Below are positions 1 to 5,789 of a stretch of DNA of 5,789 bases, piece after piece. Location: contig MGUT01000029.1 of the NCBI GenBank assembly GCA_001800095.1, positions 359 to 6,147 of the forward strand. The letters run 5' to 3'. Origin of the DNA: Elusimicrobia bacterium RIFCSPLOWO2_01_FULL_64_13 (lineage in GTDB: Bacteria > Elusimicrobiota > Elusimicrobia > 2-02-FULL-39-32). The position numbers were made by a program, and so were the translations under genes. Position 1 is the first letter of the stretch; each line of letters starts with the position of its first letter. The notes under the pieces were generated by a model that saw nothing but the letters and a program-made list of their open reading frames with translations, was not told where the DNA came from and made no database searches.

Positions 1-468
1 CAGGCAATGGCCGGAGATGAAGGCCCGGTCACCCACCTCGGCGTAGCCGGCCAGGAGGGCGCCGTTGGCGAGGATGACGTTGTCGCCGACCCGGCAGTTG
101 TGGGCCACGTGGGAAAATCCAAGGAGAAAGTTCCCGTCGCCGATCTCGGTGGCGGAGCCCTCCTTCGTTCCGCGGTGGATCTGGACGTACTCGCGGATAT
201 TGTTCTTGTTCCCGATGCGGACCTTCGAGGGCCAGTCGCGGTAGGCGAGGTCCTGGGGCTCGAGGCCGATCACCGCGCCCACGCCGACGCGGTTGTCCGA
301 ACCGATGACGGTGTCGCCCGTGATCACGCAATGAGAGTCCAGCCGGGTGCCGGCGCCGATCCGGACCTGGCCGCCGATGACGGCGTAAGGCCCGATGGAG
401 ACCCCTTCGGCGAGCTCCGCTTTCGGGTCGACGATGGCCGTCGGATGGATGTTCATGCGGGCGCTCAT
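1..468 (-). CDS. lpxA: LpxA, acyl-ACP--UDP-N-acetylglucosamine O-acyltransferase (N-terminal 156 residues, cut by left edge)
   Basis: LpxA transfers a 3-hydroxyacyl chain from acyl carrier protein to the 3-OH of UDP-GlcNAc, the first step of lipid A synthesis, in the cytoplasm. The 156 visible residues are made of hexapeptide repeats of the left-handed beta-helix type (for example VSIGPYAVIG, VRIGAG, TVIGSD). They carry the family segments PQDLAY (71-76), IREYVQIHRGT (91-101) and FSHVAHNC (118-125). His123 matches the catalytic base His125 of E. coli LpxA, and His120 matches His122. E. coli LpxA is about 262 residues, so some 105 are missing beyond the edge. The ATG at 466-468 overlaps the rng stop as ATGA; no strong ribosome binding site precedes it, so coupling to rng is likely. 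Met5 (454-456) is an alternative start, right before the usual IHPTAIV opening. Two positions differ from E. coli: Ala75 for Lys76 and Tyr142 for His144. LpxD or another hexapeptide transferase is less likely given the IHRGT and HVAHNC segments. Confidence 0.93.
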   Translation of the reverse strand, partial: MSARMNIHPTAIVDPKAELAEGVSIGPYAVIGGQVRIGAGTRLDSHCVITGDTVIGSDNRVGVGAVIGLEPQDLAYRDWPSKVRIGNKNNIREYVQIHRGTKEGSATEIGDGNFLLGFSHVAHNCRVGDNVILANGALLAGYAEVGDRAFISGHCL

Positions 469-1913
469 TCGATGATGATCTTATAGTCGTCCAGGGACAG
501 CACCGCGTCCGACTGGATCTCGAACTCGCGCTGGATGGATTTGGCGATCGAATCCTTCCGCTCCAGGAAATACTGCGTGACGCCCGGATGCAGGGTCAGC
601 CGGAGCCGGCCGTCGGGCCTGCCCTGCGTGAGGGCGAGGATCTCCTTCTTGATCCGGATGAGGAGCGTCTCGTCCGACAGCACCATGCCGGAACCGTCGC
701 ATTCCTTGCAGGCCACGCAGATGGTGGAGAGGATGGACTCCCGCTTCCTCTCCCGGGTCATCTCCACCAGGCCGAGACGCGTGATCGGCAGGATCTTGAT
801 CTTGGCGCGGTCGCGCGAGGTCGCGCGCTGGAGGGCCTCCACCACTTTCTGGCGGTTGCGCGCCTTGCGCATGTCGATGAAATCGATCACGATGATGCCC
901 CCGATGTTGCGCAGCCGCAGCTGCCGGGCGATCTCCTCGGCGGCCTCGATGTTGGTCTGGGTCACCGTCTCCTCCTGGGACTGGTTGCCGGTGAAGCGCC
1001 CCGTGTTCACGTCCACCGCGCACAGGGACTCCGCCTCCTGGATGATGATGGTCCCGCCCGAAGGCAGGCTGATGCGCTGCTGGCGGAGCGTCTCCAGCTC
1101 CTTTTCCACCTTGAACGCCTCGAAGATGGGGGTCTTGCCCTGGAAATAGCGGACGCGGTCGGCGAGCTCGGGCGAGAGCATCTGCACGAACTCGTGGACT
1201 TCCTGCTGTTCCTGCCGGGAATCGATCATGAACACCACCGTGTCCTCGGAGAGGATGTCGCGGACGGTCTGGAAGATGAGCCCGAGGTCCTTATGGACGA
1301 GGGACGGCACGTGGGCGCCCTGGCCGCGCCTCTGGATGCTGTCCCACAGCCGCGTCAGGTAGCGGATCTCGCGCTTCAAGTCCCGTTCGTCGATCCCTTC
1401 GGCCTCGGTGCGGGCGATGAACCCGCCTTGCTTGGGTTTCAAGGCCTCCATGCGGTCTTTCAGGCGCTGGCGCTCGGCCTCGTCCTCGATGTTCTTCGAG
1501 ACCCCGATCGTGGATTGGTAGGGCAGGTAGACGATGAACCGGCCGGGCAGGGAGATGTCCATGGATACCTTCACCCCCTTCGTGCCGATGGCCTCCTTGG
1601 CCACCTGGACGAGGACCTCCTTGCCGCGCTTGAGCATCTGGTCGATGGCGTGGCGCTTGTGATGCGAGGTCCTCTCGGGATCGGCCTGGTCGAGGACGTC
1701 GGTGATGTAGAGGTAGGCGTTCTTCTCGAGGCCGATGTTCACGAACGCGCTCGAGATCCCCGGAAGGACGTTCTCCACCCGGCCCTTGTAGATGTTGCCC
1801 ACGATCTTGGCGGTCTCCTTCCTTTCGATGCCTATCTCCATCAACCGGCCGTCCTCGATGACGGCCACGCGGGTCTCATCGGGCGTGCAGTTGGCTAAGA
1901 TCTCCTGTTTCAT
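465..1913 (-). CDS. rng: Ribonuclease G (RNase E/G family endoribonuclease)
   Basis: This Mg2+-dependent endoribonuclease cuts single-stranded AU-rich RNA. In E. coli it matures the 16S rRNA 5' end and degrades some mRNAs. The 482 residues are close to the 489 of E. coli RNase G and far short of RNase E, with no C-terminal degradosome scaffold. An S1 RNA-binding domain spans about residues 38-128 (GNIYKGRVENVLPG onward). The 5'-sensor pocket shows Arg168-Thr169 in GGFIART. The DNase I-like catalytic part holds Asp301 (AVDVNTG) and Asp344 (IDFIDM), spaced 43 apart like the RNase E metal ligands Asp303 and Asp346. The zinc-link follows as Cys402-x2-Cys405, with a further Cys399. The ATG is chosen because AGAGGAGA lies six bases upstream and the opening (EILANCTPDETRVAVIEDG) matches the family start. 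It follows the radical SAM gene by 47 bases and overlaps lpxA by four. Nothing looks broken or transferred. Confidence 0.97.
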   Translation of the reverse strand: MKQEILANCTPDETRVAVIEDGRLMEIGIERKETAKIVGNIYKGRVENVLPGISSAFVNIGLEKNAYLYITDVLDQADPERTSHHKRHAIDQMLKRGKEVLVQVAKEAIGTKGVKVSMDISLPGRFIVYLPYQSTIGVSKNIEDEAERQRLKDRMEALKPKQGGFIARTEAEGIDERDLKREIRYLTRLWDSIQRRGQGAHVPSLVHKDLGLIFQTVRDILSEDTVVFMIDSRQEQQEVHEFVQMLSPELADRVRYFQGKTPIFEAFKVEKELETLRQQRISLPSGGTIIIQEAESLCAVDVNTGRFTGNQSQEETVTQTNIEAAEEIARQLRLRNIGGIIVIDFIDMRKARNRQKVVEALQRATSRDRAKIKILPITRLGLVEMTRERKRESILSTICVACKECDGSGMVLSDETLLIRIKKEILALTQGRPDGRLRLTLHPGVTQYFLERKDSIAKSIQREFEIQSDAVLSLDDYKIIIE

Positions 1914-1918
1914 GGTTG

Positions 1919-1926
1919 TCTCCTCT
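1919..1926 (-). promoter_or_regulatory. Ribosome binding site of rng
   Basis: On the minus strand AGAGGAGA lies in the short gap between the radical SAM gene and rng. Its GGAG core ends six bases before the rng ATG, near-ideal Shine-Dalgarno spacing. It fixes the rng start and shows that rng can initiate translation independently of the upstream gene. The rest of the gap (1914-1961) holds a GGCCCGGGCC palindrome near the upstream stop but no T-tract, so I see no terminator, and no recognisable promoter. Confidence 0.8.
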
Positions 1927-1961
1927 AAAGTTTGAGTTTCGATGGGCAGGCCCGGGCCGCT

Positions 1962-4532
1962 TCAGGGCTCCGAGACCGTCCCGTCCTTCTTTTCGATGTA
2001 AAAAGCCTTCCGCGTCACCCGCAGCGACTGGGTCTCCTCCGGACCCAGCCCCAGGTAGAGCGCCGCGATCCGCTCGGGTTTCAAGTTCCCGCCGGGAGCG
2101 ATCCGGAGCGAGAACAAGAGCTCCGGAGCGCCCGTTCCTTCCCATTCCGCCTTCAGGATCAGGGGCTTCAAGGGGATGCGGACCAGACGGACCTGGCCGC
2201 TCTTGTCCTTCTTCGGCTTTTCCAGGGCGAGGTCTTCCTGCTCGAGGAAGCGCCGCAGGGAATCGATCCTCTCCCCCCGTCCGCCTCCGGCCAGGCCCTC
2301 GGGCACCGCGACGGAAACATCGACGCGGTTGATGAGGGACTCCAGCGACGGGAAAAAAAGCGGGACGCGCGACGCCTTAAGGAGGCGGAAGCCCTGCGGC
2401 AGCTGCCGGGAAAGGTCTTCCCCGGCGGATTCCGCGTCCATCCGCCGGGTGAGCTCGACGTCGAAATACTCGCAATCGGACTCGTAACCCACCGAGATCG
2501 CCGGTCCGAAAGCCGCCTTCATCTGCGGGTGGAACCCGGAGGTGAAAGCCACGGGGAACCCGGCCCGGCGCAGGGCGCGGCGGACCAGTTCGATCTGCTC
2601 CAGGTGCGACAGGAACCGGACGGAACCTTTCCTGCCCACGCGGAAGCGGATCCTCTGCACGGCGGACGCGGCCGGAAGATGGATCTTCCCGGGAGGGATG
2701 ACCTCCGGGCGCTCCTTGAGATGGGGCTGGGCCGGCAGGGGTTCGCCGGCCTGGCGCAGGGCGGTCCTATAATCGTTCCACAGGGCGCGCTTTTCCGGGC
2801 CCCCCTGGAGGTGGTCCCAGGGAAAGACCTCGTCCTCTCCGCGTTCCCGATAGCAGAAGAAATCCGGGGTGAGGCCGGTGTCCGCCATGGCCTTCTCCCA
2901 GATCTCGAACCGGAACCTCTCGCCCCATTCGTCGAAGACGGCGCCGGCCTTCCAGGCCGCCTCGACGAGCTCCGAGCAGCGGCGGTCCCCGCGCGAGAGC
3001 ACCCCTTCGACCACGATCTGCTCCAATCCGTGCGCCCGGATCTTGGCGGGAAGGTTCTTCCGCAAGAAGGCCAGCTTTTCTTTCAGAACGTCCAGGCGGT
3101 CCTGCGCCGCCCATTGATACGGGGTGTGGGGCTTCGGCACGAAAGGAGAAAGCGTCAGGGCCAGGGACAGCCCGCGGTTCTCCCGCCGGCTGTCGAGCAC
3201 GAGTTTCACGATCCCTTCCAGGTCCTCCCGCGTTTCCGTGGGCAGGCCGTACATGAAATAAAGCTTGACGTTCTTCCAGCCGTTCGCGTGGGCCATCTTC
3301 AAGGTCTCGCGGATCTCGAACTCGGTCAATTCCTTGCGGATCACCCGGCGCAGGCGCTCCGTCCCCCCTTCGGGGGCGAAAGTCAGGGACTGGCGGCGCA
3401 CCGCCTGCAGGACGCCGGCCAGGGCCAGCGTGAACCGGTCCGCCCGGGTGGACGGCAGCCCGATCGAGATCCGCTTCGAAGAAACATGTTCGGCCAGGGT
3501 CTGCAAAAGCGGCACGATCTCCGTGTGGTCCGCGGCGGAGAGCCCGGCCAGGGTGACCGCGTCATAGCCCGTGTTGCGGAGCCCCTCGTCGATGATGGCC
3601 AGGAGCTCCTTCGCGCTCCTCTCCCGGTAGGGGCGGTAGGAAAATCCGGCCTGGCAGAACCGGCATCTCCAGGGGCAGCCGCGCTGGATCTCCACGTTCA
3701 AACGGTCGTGGACCGTCTGGACGAACGGCACGACCGGCCTCACGGGGAAGGAGAACCCGTCTTCCCCGGCCCGGCTGATGTCCCAGCGGCGGTAAGCGAC
3801 CCGGGCGGGAACGTCCGGGGACTGGGACCTGACGGACGCCACCCGCCCGTCGGGATGGTACTCCGCCCGGTAGAGGGACGGGACGTAGAGCCCCTCCACC
3901 CGCGCGAGGGACCCCAGGAGTTTTTGCCTCCACGGCCCGCCCGCGGACTTGGCCTCCCTGACCCGCTCGACGATCTCCCCGATGACCTCCTCCCCGTCCC
4001 CGATCACGACCGCGTCGAAAAAATCGGCGAGCGGCTCCGGGTTCACGGCGCAGGGGCCGCCGGCGATCACGAGCGGATGCCGCTCGTCCCGACCGGCCGA
4101 GCGGAGCGGTATGCCGGAAAGGTCCAGCATCTCGAGGATGTTGGTGTAGCAGAGCTCGTAAGGAAGTCCGAAGCCGACGATATCGAAAGCGGAGATGGGC
4201 CGGCGGCTTTCCAATGAAAAGAACGGCAGCCCCCGCGACCGCAGGGCTTGGGCCAGGTCGGTGTCCGCGGCGTAGGCCCGCTCGGCGTAGGCGTCATCGC
4301 GCGCGTTGAGCTTCCGGTAGAGGATCTCGATCCCGGTGTTGGCGAATCCGGTCTCGTAGAGGTCGGGAAAGCAGAGGCACACCCCGACCGCCCCTTCCCT
4401 GAAGGACCCGGGCCGGGTGACGCTGTTCCACTCCCCGCCGATGTAGCGGCTGGGCTTGCCGACGAGGGCGAAGAGGGCCTCGTAATCCGTCCCCGCCTCT
4501 TCGCGCGCCTTCAGGAGTTCAGGGGGCGTCAA
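1962..4532 (-). CDS. Fused TIGR03960-type (B12-binding-like) radical SAM protein and TIGR03936/DUF2344 domain protein, function unknown
   Basis: The 856-residue protein has three parts. Residues about 25-260 resemble the cobalamin-binding-like N-domain of the TIGR03960 family, with KPSRYIGGEWNSV (26-38), FPDLYETG (55-62), IAGGPCAVNPEPLADFFD (156-173) and VVIGDGEE (175-182). The radical SAM core follows with Cys286-x3-Cys290-x2-Cys293 (CPWRCRFC), the ligands for a 4Fe-4S cluster that cleaves S-adenosylmethionine. Later come LTFAPEGGTERLRRVI (383-398), a GLPTET loop (429-434) and SPFVPKPHTPYQW (462-474). From about 627 to 846 lies a DUF2344 domain, with VRFLSHLEQIELVRRALRRAG (638-658) and SGFHPQMKAAFGPAISVG (665-682). 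In many genomes the two halves are separate neighbouring genes; here one frame runs through. The reaction and substrate are not known to me; placement beside rng suggests an RNA or ribosome link, which is inference. The TTG start is chosen because it overlaps the rodA stop, has GGAGG eight bases upstream, and the first in-frame ATG is residue 134, inside the conserved domain. The predicted location is cytoplasmic. Confidence 0.92.
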   Translation of the reverse strand: MTPPELLKAREEAGTDYEALFALVGKPSRYIGGEWNSVTRPGSFREGAVGVCLCFPDLYETGFANTGIEILYRKLNARDDAYAERAYAADTDLAQALRSRGLPFFSLESRRPISAFDIVGFGLPYELCYTNILEMLDLSGIPLRSAGRDERHPLVIAGGPCAVNPEPLADFFDAVVIGDGEEVIGEIVERVREAKSAGGPWRQKLLGSLARVEGLYVPSLYRAEYHPDGRVASVRSQSPDVPARVAYRRWDISRAGEDGFSFPVRPVVPFVQTVHDRLNVEIQRGCPWRCRFCQAGFSYRPYRERSAKELLAIIDEGLRNTGYDAVTLAGLSAADHTEIVPLLQTLAEHVSSKRISIGLPSTRADRFTLALAGVLQAVRRQSLTFAPEGGTERLRRVIRKELTEFEIRETLKMAHANGWKNVKLYFMYGLPTETREDLEGIVKLVLDSRRENRGLSLALTLSPFVPKPHTPYQWAAQDRLDVLKEKLAFLRKNLPAKIRAHGLEQIVVEGVLSRGDRRCSELVEAAWKAGAVFDEWGERFRFEIWEKAMADTGLTPDFFCYRERGEDEVFPWDHLQGGPEKRALWNDYRTALRQAGEPLPAQPHLKERPEVIPPGKIHLPAASAVQRIRFRVGRKGSVRFLSHLEQIELVRRALRRAGFPVAFTSGFHPQMKAAFGPAISVGYESDCEYFDVELTRRMDAESAGEDLSRQLPQGFRLLKASRVPLFFPSLESLINRVDVSVAVPEGLAGGGRGERIDSLRRFLEQEDLALEKPKKDKSGQVRLVRIPLKPLILKAEWEGTGAPELLFSLRIAPGGNLKPERIAALYLGLGPEETQSLRVTRKAFYIEKKDGTVSEP

Positions 4533-5789
4533 TGCGTGAACCTCCGGACGTGGATGGAGAGCAGGAGCCCGACGGCGGCCAGGGAGCTGATCATCGCGGA
4601 CCCCCCGTAAGAAAGGAAAGGGAGCGGCAGTCCCGTGATGGGCGCCAGCCCCATCACCATCGCCAGATTCATGAAGATATAGAAGGCGAACATGACCGCG
4701 ATCCCGATCGCGACCAGCGAGCCGAAATGGTCCCTGGAATCGCCCGCGATCCTGACCGCGCGCAGGAGGAGCACCAGGTACAACAGCATCACGAAGGCGC
4801 TGAAGACGAACCCGAGCTCTTCCCCCAGGACGGAAAAGATGAAGTCCGTGTGCTGTTCCGGCAGGAACCCGAGCTGGCTTTGGGTCCCGGAAAAGAGCCC
4901 CTTCCCGAAGATGCGGCCCGATCCCAGAGCCACCTCCGACTGGATCACGTGGTACCCCGCGCCCGAGGGGTCCAGGCTCGGCATCAGGAAGACGTCGAGG
5001 CGCTTCCTCTGGTATTCCTTGAGCGAATTCAGGAAGAGGGACGCCGAGGACCAGCCCGCCGCGACGATGAGGAAAAAACTGAGGAAGTAGATCCCGGGAA
5101 CGCGGAAACGGAGCTGCCGGGACAGCCACCAGGAGAACAGGACGATCCCCCCCAGCACCGCCTGCACGATCAGGAATTCCTTGGAGATCTCGGTGCCGTG
5201 GTAGATCATGGCCCAAAACTCGCTGCCCTGCATGAGCCGGGCGGAGAGGGAGAGGGCCGTGTGCGCCAGGAGCACCGCCGCCGCCACGAGGCCGTAAAGG
5301 AGAAGGACGGAGAGGTGCGCGAGCCGCGCCCCGGCCGCGTAAAGCACGGCCAACAGCACCGGCATATAGACCAGGATGGAGCCGAAATCCGGCTGGAGCA
5401 GGATCAGGATGATGTGGCAGAGCACGATGAAGAAAGGAACGGCCAGGCTCTTCAAGTGGCGCATTTCCTTGATGTTCCTGGAGCACCAGATGCCCAGGAG
5501 GAGGATCACCAGGAGTTTCGATATTTCGGACGGCTGGAAGGAGAAGGGCCCGGCCGTGAACCAGGCCCGCGTCCCGCGGTAGGACGTCCCGGCCGCGAGC
5601 ACGAGCGCCAGTATGGAGACGGAGATGAAGAACAGGAACTTGGGATATTGGGAGAAGACCTGGTAATTGACCGTCGCCAGGACGAACAGTGCCGCCATCC
5701 CGATGAGGAACGCGGTGAGCTGCTTGCCGAAATAGACCTCGGGATTGCCGAAGCGCAGGCTCGCGGAATAGACCATCACCAGGCCGATC
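4529..5789 (-). CDS. rodA: RodA, SEDS-family peptidoglycan glycosyltransferase (N-terminus cut by right edge)
   Basis: RodA is a polytopic inner-membrane protein that polymerises lipid II into glycan strands for side-wall elongation, working with a class B penicillin-binding protein and the MreBCD cytoskeleton. The frame stays open to the edge, reading IGLVMVYSAS, the end of the first membrane helix. Only about 20-30 N-terminal residues should be missing, so the GTG or ATG inside that helix is not the real start. Family marks in the 419 visible residues (numbered from the edge) are RGTRAWF (71-77), FQPSEISKL (84-92), QPDFGS (132-137), KEYQRKRL (257-264), GAGYHVIQSEVALGSG (276-291), GTQSQLGFLPEQHTDFIF (301-318) and GLPLPFLSYGGS (386-397). 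Asp315 in HTDFIF matches the Asp essential in characterised RodA proteins, and Trp76 matches the Trp of the first loop. QSQLGFLPEQHTDFIF and placement by this operon favour RodA over FtsW or SpoVE. The stretch between 132 and 258 is about 75 residues longer than in E. coli RodA. Confidence 0.94.
   Translation of the reverse strand, partial: IGLVMVYSASLRFGNPEVYFGKQLTAFLIGMAALFVLATVNYQVFSQYPKFLFFISVSILALVLAAGTSYRGTRAWFTAGPFSFQPSEISKLLVILLLGIWCSRNIKEMRHLKSLAVPFFIVLCHIILILLQPDFGSILVYMPVLLAVLYAAGARLAHLSVLLLYGLVAAAVLLAHTALSLSARLMQGSEFWAMIYHGTEISKEFLIVQAVLGGIVLFSWWLSRQLRFRVPGIYFLSFFLIVAAGWSSASLFLNSLKEYQRKRLDVFLMPSLDPSGAGYHVIQSEVALGSGRIFGKGLFSGTQSQLGFLPEQHTDFIFSVLGEELGFVFSAFVMLLYLVLLLRAVRIAGDSRDHFGSLVAIGIAVMFAFYIFMNLAMVMGLAPITGLPLPFLSYGGSAMISSLAAVGLLLSIHVRRFTH
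4541..4545 (-). promoter_or_regulatory. Ribosome binding site of the radical SAM gene, deciding its TTG start
   Basis: A perfect GGAGG on the minus strand lies inside the last codons of rodA. It is eight bases upstream of a TTG at 4530-4532, which shares bases with the rodA stop codon as TTGA. No ATG or GTG with comparable support is near the conserved start of the protein, so this site decides the rare TTG start. The overlap suggests translational coupling to rodA. Confidence 0.75.

Noticed and set aside
695..725. Three cysteines in rng (C399, C402, C405) as an unusual extra metal site
   Set aside because: E. coli RNase G has the same C-x2-C-x2-C arrangement around its zinc-link, so this is normal for the family.
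588..1898. A 436-codon open frame on the plus strand, antisense to rng
   Set aside because: It is a compositional shadow of rng: the translation is dominated by Leu, Asp, Gly, Ala and His runs, no domain is visible, and the rng frame is fully supported by catalytic motifs.
1945..1960. GGCCCGGGCC palindrome in the gap before rng as a possible terminator
   Set aside because: A perfect palindrome without a loop and without a following T-tract does not make an intrinsic terminator. It is better explained by high G+C.
2348..2362. T TTT TTC slippery heptamer in the radical SAM/DUF2344 gene (codons CTT TTT TTC, residues 725-727), with a long open -1 frame downstream to about 1876
   Set aside because: The heptamer fits the X XXY YYZ pattern in frame, but the zero frame continues through conserved DUF2344 sequence to a normal stop. 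The -1 frame gives only Arg/Gly-rich shadow sequence, and I saw no obvious stimulatory structure. A chance homopolymer is the simpler reading.
1932..4217. A 761-codon open frame on the plus strand, antisense to the radical SAM gene
   Set aside because: It lies opposite a gene with clear conserved motifs, its translation is low-complexity and rich in Arg, Gly, Pro, Asp and Leu with no recognisable domain, and such mirror frames are common in GC-rich coding DNA.
4533..5486. Upstream extension of the radical SAM reading frame across rodA on the same strand
   Set aside because: The extension is out of frame with RodA, which is unmistakable there, and translates to Arg/Pro/Gly-rich sequence. The family-like N-terminus begins just after the TTG at 4532.

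Overview
The window is a short stretch of a GC-rich bacterial chromosome, roughly 60-65% G+C by eye. All four genes lie on the minus strand, so transcription runs from the right end to the left. The lpxA gene for lipid A synthesis and the rod-shape gene rodA point to a Gram-negative, rod-forming bacterium. The order rodA, then a TIGR03960/TIGR03936-type radical SAM gene, then rng is one I recall from Desulfobacterota-type and related deep-branching Gram-negative lineages, with Acidobacteriota-like groups also possible. The phylum cannot be fixed from this window.

In transcription order: (1) rodA, a SEDS-family peptidoglycan glycosyltransferase whose N-terminus lies beyond the right edge (4529-5789). 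(2) An 856-residue protein joining a cobalamin-domain-like N-terminus, a radical SAM core and a C-terminal DUF2344 domain (1962-4532). It starts at a TTG codon that overlaps the rodA stop and sits behind a perfect GGAGG. (3) rng, ribonuclease G, complete at 482 residues (465-1913), after a 47-base gap holding a strong ribosome binding site. (4) lpxA, the first 156 codons of UDP-GlcNAc acyltransferase, overlapping the rng stop as ATGA and cut by the left edge (1-468).

Two of the three junctions are four-base overlaps and the third is a short gap without a visible promoter or terminator, so the set reads as one co-transcribed and partly translationally coupled operon. RodA polymerises glycan strands for side-wall elongation, LpxA starts lipid A synthesis, and RNase G matures 16S rRNA and turns over mRNA. 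The radical SAM/DUF2344 protein belongs to a widespread family with no known reaction that I am aware of. It is the most interesting functional unknown here.

No RNA gene, mobile element, CRISPR array or repeat family was seen. There is no gene-free stretch longer than about 50 bases. The long open frames on the plus strand are GC-rich shadows. I found no convincing brand-new system. The points worth a second look are the orphan radical SAM fusion, its His-to-Tyr cobalamin motif, an enlarged RodA, substituted positions in LpxA, and the rng-lpxA coupling.
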